DNA of 64,000 bases from Spinacia oleracea (Eukaryota > Streptophyta > Magnoliopsida > Caryophyllales > Amaranthaceae). Shown here piece after piece: positions 36,433-47,070 of this stretch. The notes under the pieces are model-generated. The model made no database searches. It worked only from the letters and a program-made list of their open reading frames with translations, and had not been told where the DNA came from. A program made the translations under genes and the position numbers. The first letter of the stretch is position 1; each line of letters begins with the position of its first letter. The stretch lies in NCBI RefSeq assembly GCF_020520425.1, contig NC_079487.1:129974385-130038384 (forward strand), in the 5' to 3' direction.

Positions 36433-37851
36433 ATGGAAGTCTCAAACAAACGGCAAAACAAGCTTCATATTGCTATGTTTCCTTGGTTTGCATATGGTCA
36501 TATAAACCCATTCATCCAGCTTTCTAACAAGCTTTCCACCCATGACATCCAAATCTCTTTCTTCTCAATACCAGGAAACATTGACCGTATCAAATCCTCC
36601 CTTAATCTCTCGCCTCCCAACCAGCTCGTCCCTCTCACTATTCCTCCAACTGAAGGACTCCCTCCTAACTTTGACAGCAGCTCCGACATAACACCTCAAA
36701 CTGCTGAGCTCCTCCAACTAGCACTTGATCAAATGCAGCCCCAAGTCAAAGCTCTATTACCTCAATTCCAGCCACAAGTTATCCTCTTTGATTTTGCATA
36801 TCACTGGCTTCCTTCAGTAGCTTCTGAACTAGGCATCAAAGCTGTTCATTTCAATACATTCCCAGCTGCTATCCATTCATATCTCACTATCCCTTCAAGA
36901 ATGATTGATCCAAATAAACCACCCACACTTGAGGACTTGAAGAGCCCTCCTCAAGGCTACCCCAAAACATCAACCGCCTCAGTGAAAACCTTCGAAGCTA
37001 GAGGCTACCAATACCTTTTCAAGAGCTTCCATGTCGGACCGTGCCATTTCATAAAGATATTGGCCTTCACAAACAGCTGTGATGCTATAATTTATAGAAC
37101 CTGCAATGAAATAGAAGGTCCATTCATAGATTACTTCAAAACCCAAATAAATAAACCAGTGCTTTTAGCTGGCCCAGGTGTTCCTCTACCACCCTCTAGT
37201 GAACTGGACGAAAAATGGGGGATGTGGTTAGGTAAATTTCCTGAAAAGTCAGTCATATACTGCAGCTTCGGAAGCGAGACATCCTTGAATAATGCACAGA
37301 TTCAGGAGGTTGCACTCGGGTTGGAGCTCACTGGTCTGCCCTTTATATTGGTCTTGAATTTCGGAACAAGTAGCAGCATTGATGCCCACAATAAGCTAGA
37401 AGCATCATTACCAGAAGGATTTAGAGAGAGAATCAAGGACAGGGGAGTTCTGCATACAGGATGGGTGCAACAGCAGAACATTTTAGCACATAGAAGCATA
37501 GGATGCTTTCTTACTCACGCAGGGTTTAGCTCTGTAATAGAGGGTATTGTGAACGACTGTCAATTAGCATTTCTACCTCTAAAAGCTGACCAGTTTATGA
37601 TCGCTAAACTATTTAGTGGGGATCTGAAAGCAGGGGTGGAGGTACAGCGAAGAGATGAAGATGGATATTTTGCCAAAGAAGATATTTTGGAAGCAATAAA
37701 GACGATCACAGTGGATACTGATAAAGAACCAGGTAGATCCATCAGAGAAAATCATAGCAATTGGAGAAAGTTTTTCATGAATAAGGAGACTGAAGCTAGA
37801 TATGTTGCAAATTTAGCTGACGAACTCAAGGCTTTGGTTCAAAAAGCTTAG
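36433..37851 (+). CDS. UGT79-type glycosyltransferase, array member 2, intronless
   Basis: It encodes 472 aa and starts MEVSNKRQNKLHIAMFPWF. The catalytic His is His23 (AYGHINPF) and Asp120 lies in LFDFAYHW. The PSPG box runs from Trp344 to Gln387 (WVQQQNILAH...KADQ) and ends in Asp-Gln, a pair usual in UDP-glucose users but not diagnostic. Within PSPG the common HCG(W/F)(N/G)S is HAGFSS, shared by all three array members. By hand count it differs from member 3 at about 47 of 472 positions. Differences gather in the acceptor half, notably 190-207 (ARGYQYLFKSFHVGPCHFIK against AQDYLFLFKSFDGGPCHFEK). There are none from about Lys321 to Val404. Its 3' flank is duplicated after member 3, so the two arose by a segmental duplication of about 5.1 kb. 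The function is probably a cytosolic sugar transfer to a small-molecule glycoside (inferred). Confidence 0.94.
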   Translation: MEVSNKRQNKLHIAMFPWFAYGHINPFIQLSNKLSTHDIQISFFSIPGNIDRIKSSLNLSPPNQLVPLTIPPTEGLPPNFDSSSDITPQTAELLQLALDQMQPQVKALLPQFQPQVILFDFAYHWLPSVASELGIKAVHFNTFPAAIHSYLTIPSRMIDPNKPPTLEDLKSPPQGYPKTSTASVKTFEARGYQYLFKSFHVGPCHFIKILAFTNSCDAIIYRTCNEIEGPFIDYFKTQINKPVLLAGPGVPLPPSSELDEKWGMWLGKFPEKSVIYCSFGSETSLNNAQIQEVALGLELTGLPFILVLNFGTSSSIDAHNKLEASLPEGFRERIKDRGVLHTGWVQQQNILAHRSIGCFLTHAGFSSVIEGIVNDCQLAFLPLKADQFMIAKLFSGDLKAGVEVQRRDEDGYFAKEDILEAIKTITVDTDKEPGRSIRENHSNWRKFFMNKETEARYVANLADELKALVQKA

Positions 37852-39740
37852 TGAGAGTTATGAACGACAAGAACTATTGAAGATTCAAGGCACCCCCTTT
37901 CTTTTCTTTTCGTTTATATATGGTTGTACTTTTACAATAATGAAACGCCATAGTATAGGCTTTCTCCATGTTTGTAATAATGTTTAGTGTAGAATCTTCA
38001 GCTTCTATATTAAACGCAAATAATCTCAGCGTGTTTGAACACTTGTCAAGGCTTTATGATTCCAGTTTGCAAACAAACTTTCCTAAAACACCTCAAATAT
38101 GAAGTTCATCATATTCAATGGTTGAAAAAGACGGTCTAAACAAAGGGAAATTTGGTGGATGTTACTTGAGTTAGTTATGCAAGAAAATTGGCGTTAGAAG
38201 GAATTTAGATGAAACCGAAAGGAACTTGAATTTGAACTAAAAGGAGGTAAGTAAAAAACTTTTTTATTGACCTAGTGTGAGACCACTGTTACAGGTAATG
38301 TTTCCAGACCACATGAAGTAATCTTTTGGTAATCTTAATGCTTAAACTGATACTACAACCAGGAGAGACACTCTACAAAGTCCTAATAGGATCTCAAATC
38401 TCTTTCTTCTAAAAATTGCATATTAAATCCTTTAATAATGACATAACTTCTCACTGCCCTAAATAAAAAATAAAAAACCCCCATCTCAAGACAAACCCTT
38501 GTAGGAGACATCAGGATTGACAAAACTTCTCAATAAAGAACATGGAACGCCAAATTTCCAAACACACAAGCCCTTTTGAACCAAATCAAAACCTGAAAGC
38601 ATCATCTCCTTCTTAGTTTCTGGTCCACATTAGATCCCAACTACGTACTAAAATATCATCTTTCTTTCCTATCATCACTAGCTCAAACCTTATACGGACT
38701 TCTAAATATCAATGCCTACACTTTTTATTAAAAAAAAGAAAAAAAGAACAAACATCCGTAATTGAAGACCCAACACACATTACATAAGATGACGGAGAGA
38801 AAAAAATTGTTATTATTTAGCTTGCTATTATTCTTACTAGCTTATGCCTTCCTCTTTTCATATTCCCTTTTGCCTCTTTCCTCTATATCACCCATGTCAG
38901 CGTGTGACCCTGTCTCCCCTAAAATACTGTGTCACCTTCTACACGACCTTCAGACAACGCTTTCCATTTATCCTTAAGAGCTTCAGCAGAAGAGCTCATG
39001 TTAGCAAACTTCTTGTGAGACATTCCTAACCAAGAACACCATAAGCTATTACGGAGTAACAAATCATGTACTGGAGTAAGGCCACTGGGAAGAAAACCCA
39101 GTTCCGATCTCCAGGCTTTCTGTGCTGTCACCAATCTCCTCAAGAATCAGAGTAGGAGGGTAATGGCTAAGCATGATATTGATTCTGAAATTCAGTAACA
39201 GAAACATTTTTGGCTGATGATCATATTCAAGAGCCAGTTCTTGGATTAGATATTCAGATCTATATCATAACGTCTTGTACTATTTAACAACTGGATGAGA
39301 ATCTGAAAGTTTGGCATGGAGTTATTAGAGAGATAAGCATCGGACATCTTGGGGTGAGGGGAAAACTTATTTGGGAATCTATGGGCAGTCGTGACAAGGA
39401 AATAACAAGGAACAAAGAAGATCCAGTGGCCCCAACTCAAAGTAATTAGACACAGTTTCAAGAAAATATCGGTTAACTAGCTAGCACAGTTTACGACCAT
39501 GAATAGAGTATCAATAAGATTCAACTCAAAGATATGAAAGACAGGGCTTCAACAAAATTAACAACCTTTGACTTTCATAGCTTTAGTCCATAATTGGAGA
39601 GAATTTATAATTTATCTGTCTTTTTTTCCACGATAACAATGGCTGTTATAGTCTTAAAGTCGTTATAGATTTAGATAAAATTTGGATCTATGTTTTTATG
39701 TAGAATATGCTATAGCATTTAGCAACCAGGCTAGCTAATA
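37852..39740 (+). repeat. 3' flank of UGT unit A (segmental duplication)
   Basis: Blocks here recur after member 3 (42984-44580) and, more diverged, at about 47070-48500. Examples are AAACTGATACTACAACCAGG (38344) and GGAAAACTTATTTGGGAATC (39360). Unit A retains a 38790-39050 segment, absent from the second copy, with a short frame of hydrophobic leader type (MTERKKLLLF...). That frame stops after about 70 codons and I do not recognise it; unit C has a broken equivalent near 47560. Confidence 0.7.
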
Positions 39741-40085
39741 AATCATATGTGATACATTACATTACGACCACTATCTTCACTCATAAGTCATATCCATTCT
39801 CTTATTTCGTCTCCTGTTTCCTCTTAATGATTTACCTCTAATCTGTGTCCTGTTTCCCCTTCACGATTTACCATTTTTAGTATCATTTTTAGTATGGGGC
39901 AATATTTTGTCGACGGACCAAAACGGGAAATGGGGCTAACCATGATGTTGAGACGTTGAGTCCTAAAATCACTTTTGTTTCAAAACTTTGGTAGGAATTG
40001 TTTTTGGCTGATGACCATATTTAAGAACCAGATCTTGAATTAGATATTCAGATCTATGAAGTATCATAAATGTTTCTGTTGTGTG
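39740..40085 (+). pseudogene. Ghost UGT unit: promoter-like sequence joined to 3'-flank sequence, gene missing
   Basis: The stretch 39740-39890 (GTGATACATTACATTACGAC, ATCCATTCTCTTATTTCGTC) matches the sequence just upstream of member 3 (41290-41430) and of the truncated copy (44580-44720). No UGT follows. Instead 39990-40085 (TTTTTGGCTGATGACCATAT, TTAGATATTCAGATCTATGA) matches the downstream flank seen at 39205-39265 and 44040-44100. The simplest reading is a unit whose whole coding region was deleted. Confidence 0.55.
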
Positions 40086-40151
40086 TGTGCCCTGTGTTTG
40101 GGGATATTACACTTACCCGTAGTATATTCATGATACCCTCTGACCTAAGGA

Positions 40152-40167
40152 GGGGGGGGGGGGGGGG
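40152..40167 (+). repeat. Poly-G run of 16
   Basis: Sixteen consecutive G, preceded by AGGA. This is rare in such AT-rich DNA and error-prone in sequencing, so its length should be treated with care. Confidence 0.8.
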
Positions 40168-41450
40168 ACTGGAACTCACAAGGGGCCAGTGATAAAGCCC
40201 CAAGTCACATCAATTAGGTAGAGAGCTTCAAGTTTTGATCCGTAAAAATCAGTATGTGTATGACAAAGAAAAAAAACAAGCAAATTGCAAAAATCAATTT
40301 TGTTCGCTAAAATCGGTTTTTAACCAGTAAACATCTGTTTTGATCAATCTAATTCAATTTAGTAAATCGGTAAGAATCAATTCCAGAAAACAAGAAAAGA
40401 ATAAGAGAAGGGAGAGCATGACAAATATACTCTTCGAGTCGTTCATATTGGATTATGGGTTCTTCAAAAAGATAACATCGAGTTTTTATTCTTGTTGCTA
40501 CTAGTTGATATATACTCCGTACGAAATATTAATATGATTGTTGTTACACATAGTCAAAAACTAGTGTAAATCCAACCAGACCCTAAACCTAACAACACAT
40601 AACGAGAAACAGTTAGATTGGTACTTCTTTTATTTTCATTTTTTTATTAATTGTTCCACTTTTACTTTTGCACTCTTTACATACCTGATACCCCACTTTG
40701 ACTATATTTTATTATATACAAAAACAAATGTTACGGAGTATAACACAAAATGATGAAGTATTTGATTTGCCTCAATGGATATTTCAATATTTCAATATTT
40801 TATACTATCTGCTCTTAATATTAGTATGTACAGTGTACTACATAACTTAACAACAAATGGCCACTGGACCTGGATCGGTTTTGACTGAAATTAGCCTGTA
40901 GAAATCACCTTCTTCTTTCCATCCTTTGTGTTATATTTTAGCTCATTTTTTGGGTCTTCTAATTTCTATATCCCCAAATTATTTTTCCCATTATTCTTAC
41001 CTAACTGAAAGAAGAAGTGAAATCCAATAACAGCGTTGAACACAAGGATAAATAAATAGAGAACGATAAGGACATTAGGGGTGACAAAGCCAATTTCAGC
41101 TTCCCTTCTTTTTTAGCCGCATGTTACAAAACCAACCTCTCTGTTCCCTAAGGTCACTGTCCAATTTAAGTAGTGGGACAGTGTGAGTGTGTGACTGCAA
41201 CACATAAATAAATAATTATATTAGTTGATTGACTGGCCCTAGTTTATTTATTTATGGCAATTAGTAGCCAATTACGCATATATAAGCTCAAATGTGATAC
41301 ATTACATAATGACCACTATCTTCACTCATATCCATTCTCTTATTTTGTCTCCTGCTTCCCATAAAATAATTTACTTCTAATCCATCTCCTATTTGGCTAT
41401 TTAACCTTAATGATTTGCCTCTAATCCGGACGGTGCACGTTTTTTTTGGA

Positions 41451-41458
41451 TATAAATA
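41451..41458 (+). promoter_or_regulatory. TATA box of UGT member 3
   Basis: TATAAATA lies 107 bp upstream of the ATG at 41565. The sequence around it (CCTCTAATCCGGACGG) is also found before the truncated copy at about 44700, but the TATA word there is lost. Confidence 0.5.
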
Positions 41459-41564
41459 AGGTAGGAGTAAATCCTAGGGAAAGACCAACATCAACCTTCT
41501 TCCTCATTTCTCTTTCACCTCTGTCATAAAGTCATACCACTCAAAACACATAACTTTGAGAAAC

Positions 41565-42983
41565 ATGGCCGCCTCAAACAAAGAGCAAAGCAAGCTACAT
41601 ATTGCTATGTTTCCTTGGTTTGCATATGGTCATATAAACCCATTCATCCAGCTCTCTAACAAGCTTTCCTCCCATGGCATCCAAATCTCTTTCTTCTCAA
41701 TACCAGGAAACATTGATCGTATCAAATCCTCCCTTAATCTCTCACCTCCCAACCAGCTCATCCCCCTCACTATTCCCCCAACTGAAGGACTCTCTCCCAA
41801 CTTTGACAGCAGCTCTGAAGTAACACCTCAAACTGCTCAGCTTCTCACACTAGCACTTGATCAAATGCAGCCCCAAGTCAAAGCTCTATTACCTCAACTC
41901 CAGCCACAAGTTATCCTCTTTGATTTTGCATATCACTGGCTTCCCTCAGTAGCTTCTGAACTAGGCATCAAAGCTGTTCATTTCAATACATTCCCAGCTG
42001 TTATCAATTCATATCTCACTGTCCCTTCAAGAATGACTGATCCAAATAAACCACCGACATTTGAGGACTTGAAGAACCCTCCTCAAGGCTATCCCAAAAC
42101 CTCAACCGCCTCAGTGAAAACCTTCGAAGCTCAAGATTACCTATTCCTTTTCAAGAGTTTCGATGGCGGACCGTGCCATTTCGAAAAGATATTGGCATTC
42201 ACAAACAGCTGTGATGCTATACTTTACAGGACCTGCAATGAAATAGAAGGTCCATTCATAGATTACTTCAAGACCCAAATAAATAAACCACTGCTTTTAG
42301 CTGGCCCAAGTGTTCCTCTACCACCCTCTGGTGAACTGGATGAAAAATGGGAGATGTGGTTAGGTAAATTTCCTGAAAAGTCAGTCATATACTGCAGCTT
42401 CGGAAGCGAGACATACTTGAATGATGCTCAGATTCAGGAGCTTACACTTGGGTTGGAGCTCACTGGTCTGCCCTTTATCTTGGTTTTGAATTTTGGAACA
42501 AGTAACAGCACCGATGCCCACAATAAGCTAGAAGCATCATTACCAGAAGGATTTAGAGAGAGAATCAAAGACAGGGGCGTTCTGCATACAGGATGGGTGC
42601 AACAGCAAAACATTTTAGCACACAGAAGCATAGGATGCTTTCTTACTCACGCAGGGTTCAGCTCTGTAATAGAGGGTATTGTGAATGACTGTCAATTAGC
42701 ATTTCTACCTCTAAAGGCTGACCAGTTTATGATCGCTAAGCTATTTAGTGGGGATCTGAAAGCAGGGGTGGAGGTAAATCGAAGAGATGAAGATGGGTCT
42801 TTTGCCAAAGAAGATATTTTCGAAGCAATAAAGACGATCATGGTGGATACTGATAAAGAACCAAGTAGATCCATCAGGGAGAATCATAGCAATTGGAGAA
42901 AGTTTTTGATGAATAAGGAGATTGAAGCTAGTTATATTGCAAATTTAGCTCATGAACTCAAGGCATTGGTTCAAAAAGCTTAG
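41565..42983 (+). CDS. UGT79-type glycosyltransferase, array member 3, intronless
   Basis: It encodes 472 aa from the ATG at 41565 (MAASNKEQSKLHIAMFPWF); an upstream in-frame TTG at 41556 is not a likely start. His23 (AYGHINPF) and Asp120 (LFDFAYHW) form the catalytic pair. The PSPG box at 344-387 is identical to member 2 (WVQQQNILAHRSIGCFLTHA, ending KADQ). The C-terminal halves of members 2 and 3 are almost the same; the acceptor-side loops differ, for example Asp191 for Gly and Glu207 for Ile. The frame is open, start and stop are in the same places as in member 2, and a promoter-like region is present, so it looks intact. The predicted role is UDP-sugar-dependent glycosylation of a plant metabolite. 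The acceptor may differ from that of member 2 (inferred from the loop changes). Confidence 0.94.
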   Translation: MAASNKEQSKLHIAMFPWFAYGHINPFIQLSNKLSSHGIQISFFSIPGNIDRIKSSLNLSPPNQLIPLTIPPTEGLSPNFDSSSEVTPQTAQLLTLALDQMQPQVKALLPQLQPQVILFDFAYHWLPSVASELGIKAVHFNTFPAVINSYLTVPSRMTDPNKPPTFEDLKNPPQGYPKTSTASVKTFEAQDYLFLFKSFDGGPCHFEKILAFTNSCDAILYRTCNEIEGPFIDYFKTQINKPLLLAGPSVPLPPSGELDEKWEMWLGKFPEKSVIYCSFGSETYLNDAQIQELTLGLELTGLPFILVLNFGTSNSTDAHNKLEASLPEGFRERIKDRGVLHTGWVQQQNILAHRSIGCFLTHAGFSSVIEGIVNDCQLAFLPLKADQFMIAKLFSGDLKAGVEVNRRDEDGSFAKEDIFEAIKTIMVDTDKEPSRSIRENHSNWRKFLMNKEIEASYIANLAHELKALVQKA

Positions 42984-44580
42984 TGAGAGTTATGAAGGAC
43001 AAGAACTATTGAAGATTCAAGGCACCCCCTTCCTTTTTATTCTTTTATATATGGCTGTACTTTCACAATGATGAAACTCCACAGGCTTTCTCCATGTTTG
43101 TAATATTGTTTAGTGCTTCTATGTTAAAATCAAATAATTTCAGCATGTTAAACACATGTCAAGGATTTATGATTCCAGTTTCCAACAAACTTTCCCAAAA
43201 CGCCTCAAACATGAAGTTCTTCAAATTCAATAAATGGTTGATGAACACAGTCTACACAAAGGGAAATTTGGTGGATGTTACTTGAGTTTGTTAAGTAAGC
43301 AAATTGGCGTAAAAGAAGGAAGTTAGATGAGAGGGAGAGGAACTTGAATTTGAACTAAAAAGAGGCAAGTATGAGAGAAATTTCCTAGTGACCCAGTGTG
43401 AGACCACTGTTTCAGGTAATGTTTCCAGGGCTATATAAAATTATGAAGTAATCTTTTGGGCATCTTAATGCTTAAACTGATACTACAACCAGGAGAGACA
43501 CTCTACAAAGTCCTAATAGGATTTCAAATGTGTTTCTTCTAAATATTGCACCTCAAATCCTTTAACAATGTCATAACTCCTCATTGCCCTAATTTTAAAT
43601 TTTTTTAAAAAAAACCCTGTAGAAGACATCAGGATAGACAAAAACCACCTAATAAACAAAATGGAACGCCAAATTGCTAAACACAACCCCTCTTGAACCA
43701 AATGAAAACCTGAAACTCTGAAAGTATCATCTCCTCTTAGCTTATGATCCACATTAGATCCAAACTATTTGCTAAATATCATCTCTTTCTTTCCTATCAT
43801 CACTAGTTCAGACCTTATAATTGCTTCTAATATCAACCCTACAAAGTTCTTTTTCCAAAAGAACATACCTACATAATTTATTAACAAATAATGTACTGGA
43901 ATTAAGGCCAATGGGCAGCAAAACCAGTTCTGGCCTTCCGGTCTCTTGGCTTGCCATGCTGTCCCAAATCTCCTCGAGAATCACAGAGTAGGTTAATGGC
44001 TAAGCATGATATTAGATTCTAAAATTCAGTAACAGAAACATTATTGGATGATGATCATATTCAAGAGCCAGTTCTTGGGTTAGAAATTCAGATCTATATC
44101 ATAATGTCTTTCACTATTGAGCTATTGAATGTTTGTAGGTATTAGAGAGATAAGTATCGGCTATTTTGGGGTGAGGGGAAAACTTATTTGGGAATCTATG
44201 GGCAGTCATGATAAGGAAATACAAGGAACAAAAAAATCAAGTTGCCCCAACTCAAAGTAATTAGACACAGTTTCAAGAAAATGTCGGTTAACTAGCTAGC
44301 ATAGTATACGTCCACAAATAGAGTATCAATAAGAATCAACTCAAAGATATGAAAGACAGAGCTTCAACAAAATTAACAACCTTTGACTTCCATATCTTTA
44401 GTCCGTTATTGGAGGAGATTTATAAATTTATCTGTCTTTTTTTCAATGATAACAATGGCTGTTATAGCGCAATTTAGAAGGTGGACCATGGTGCACATCG
44501 TTATAGATTTAGATAAAATTTGGATCTATGTTTTTATGTAGAATATGCTATAGCATTTAGCAACCAGGCTAGCTCATAAA
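42984..44580 (+). repeat. 3' flank of UGT unit B (segmental duplication)
   Basis: It aligns by eye with 37852-39740 over most of its length, starting with the identical TAGTGAGAGTTATGAA at the stop codon. It lacks the 38790-39050 segment of unit A. At 44472-44500 it has a replacement of about 29 bases (GCAATTTAGAAGGTGGACCA...) in place of 8 bases in unit A. The replacement matches a terminus of the foldback element at 3403-3693. Confidence 0.7.
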
Positions 44581-44832
44581 TCATATGTGATACATTACAT
44601 TACGACCACTATCTTCACTCATATCCATTCTCTTATTTCGTCTCCTGTTTCCCCTTAATGATTTACCTCTAATCTGTCTCCTGTTTCCCCTTAATGATTT
44701 ACCTCTAATCCGAACGTGCGCGTATGTTTGGTAGGGAAATGTTAGGGAAGGAAACATCAATACCTTCTTCCTCATTTCTCTTTCACCTCTCTCATAAAGT
44801 CATACCACCCAAAACCCTTAGCTTTGGGGAAC

Positions 44833-45052
44833 ATGGAAGCTTCAAACAAAGAACAAAGAAATTTCACATTGTTGTGTTTCCATGGTTTGCATTTGGTCAC
44901 ACAAACCCATTCATCCAGCTCTCTAATAAGTTCTCATCCCATGGAATCCAAGTTTCTGTTTCCTCAATACCTGGAAATATCCCTCACATCGAATCCTTCT
45001 TTAATCTCTCACCTCCCAACCAACTCATCCCCTCACTCTCCCAACCAACATA
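44833..45052 (+). pseudogene. UGT79-type pseudogene, 5' fragment with frameshift
   Basis: The ATG at 44833 (MEASNKEQ) aligns with member 3. One base is lost within codons 9-11, so the initiating frame departs from the family. The family sequence continues in another frame as KFHIVVFPWFAFGHTNPF to NLSPPNQLIP. Homology stops abruptly near 45040-45052, after about 70 of 472 codons. Everything from the acceptor domain to PSPG is absent. The catalytic-His motif survives (FGHTNPF) but the gene cannot make an enzyme. The duplicated promoter flank precedes it (44580-44830). Confidence 0.85.
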
Positions 45053-47070
45053 TTATGCAGTTTTTTTATTTTATCAGTACAAATTGGAACTTTGTAACCA
45101 AACAATAAAATGTCACAATAAACACACACACACACACACACACATACTCCTTCCTATGGTCCTACCCCCATTATACAGTAAATCGCTAATGGCTGGGAGG
45201 AATATTAATGTATACAGGAAGTGGATCGAAAATTGTTTGGTTGACACAAAAAAGTAAAAAATAGAAAAGTGGAAATTCATGGAAATAGAACTTCCAAAAA
45301 ACATGGGATATAAATTACCATGTCCCTCGTGGTCAATCAAAATACATGTGAATTTCAAAATTTCATTGATGTCAACCAAACAAGTTAAGAAAGTTCATAG
45401 GAATTTCACAAGGGAGGTAACTTCCCATGAAATATAACTCCACTTAGGAATTTACTTCCAGTTTAAAGCAAACAAGCACTAGATTTCCTTTCTTTCCTAA
45501 TGGAAAATTCAGAAACACCTTTAGGACCATGTAAGCTACTACCGTTAATGAAATCTTAAGATACCTCCACATCTATCTTTCTTTGTAGGCTAGTCCGTTG
45601 AGTATAACTATACAAAGATCCTTATTCTAAATAGGGGTGTTAAGTAGCCTGGTCGGATCGCAGGCTGATCACAATCACCTTGACATTTTACCGAGATAAG
45701 AAGAGCTAAGGTCGACTGGGAAGACTAATGAATAGGACTGGATTATTTCAATATATTTTGTAGGGAAATTCTGCATGATACCCTAATTTACCAATCATGA
45801 TTTTGTACCTCAGCTTTTATGCATTAAATTGAGATCTTTTCCTTAACTAAACATAACACTTCTAAAGTTCTAAATAAGGAGGAATAGCTTTTGCTAACAA
45901 CTCTCCCCTTCTGTTTTATTTGGAGAACGTCAATAGTTCAGCTATTAGGTGACATTTGGGTTCATCAAAATTCATCATCTTTGCATCATATCTGGCCCAT
46001 TGTTGTCGGTATAAATCTTTTGATCCAGTTGAATTCAGATGATACCATAAACGTGTTTGTATCAAGAAAGAAAGGTAGGATTGTGTTAAACCTTGATTAT
46101 CACAAAATAGTGGATACCTCTTTTTTATCCTCCGACTTTAAGAACTTGTTTTCACAGCATTTTAACTCTATTGGTATCAAGGGTAAAGAAAGTATACTAA
46201 TTAGGAGCATGGCCTCCTATATATTTATGTAAGCTCCGAATCTTTAAAACAATTGCTCTATAAAACTCGAATAACAACATCTTCAAACACAAGCAATAGA
46301 TTTTGAACTATAGCAGCTTAATATTCCTAAACATCTGAAGCAAGCTTACTACTCATTTCATCTACTAAATGTGAAATGTGGTTTTCATACTATCATATAT
46401 GCTATAATACTACTGTGGCAGTCCTTCACTCCTTCCAGCCACAGTGATACGTGCAACAGATTCAGAAAGTAGCACATTGCTTTCAGAAATGATATGACGA
46501 CAGAAAGGCTTTATCATAAGAGAAATCAAATATCCACTTGTAAAAGATATACGGGGGTTATACTCTGTTAAAGCCCTTATGTTAGAAAATCAGTAAAATA
46601 TCCCTTTGTGCTGTTCAGTTCCGTTTTCTCACTGGAACAGTGAAAACGCGCTCTGAGTTCTAGTCAATATTCAAGCTTAAAGTGATGTCTGTTGGCGCAT
46701 TCAACAAAAGTCAAGCTCCATAATGAGGAGTGCTTTACAGGAAGTGAGTCTTGGACACCCAGCCTCGTAACTAGAGACTCGAAGCTTGAACTTAGACAAG
46801 TTAAGTACCCATTGGGCCAAAACAAGCCAAGCCCCAATAGACGCATTGCATATTATATGTTTGCATGATTGGTTGATTGTGAGTATTTCCCACATGAAGG
46901 TAAATCCTTAGCTCATATTTCTTCTCCAAATCATGAACAAACCTAAAAATTAAGTAAGTTGCTCCCGCAATTTAAGGCCCCTGTTTCAAGCGTAGTGTGA
47001 TAGTAGCAGCACAATTGGCTAACATTTTTGGAAATGTTCCCATACGATGTTTGCTTTTGGTTCACCTTCG
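45053..47070. other. Unrelated insert replacing most of the fourth UGT copy
   Basis: UGT homology stops at about 45052 and unit-flank homology resumes near 47070. Between them are a (CA)n tract at 45122-45144 and a 113-codon frame at 45891-46232 with no recognised domain. A SINE-like piece lies near 46680-46840 on the minus strand. No gene is supported. Confidence 0.5.
46680..46840 (-). mobile_element. Possible tRNA-derived SINE
   Basis: The minus strand has TGGCCCAATGGGTACTTAAC (A-box-like) and, about 40 bp on, AGCTTCGAGTCTC (B-box-like). No tail or target duplication was identified. Confidence 0.4.

Noticed and set aside
37302..37742. Conserved antisense frames inside UGT members 2 and 3 (also 42434-42874)
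   Set aside because: They are shared only because the sense genes are near-identical; they mirror sense codons and have no independent support.
38762..38977. Short frame with hydrophobic leader in the unit A 3' flank, thought at first to be the start of a pectin-methylesterase-inhibitor-like gene
   Set aside because: The frame ends after about 70 codons. The unit C equivalent is shifted and the unit B one deleted, and the Cys pattern does not fit.
45891..46232. 113-codon frame in the insert within the fourth UGT copy
   Set aside because: No motif that I recognise, no splice or promoter context and AT-driven composition. Kept only as a note in the insert description.
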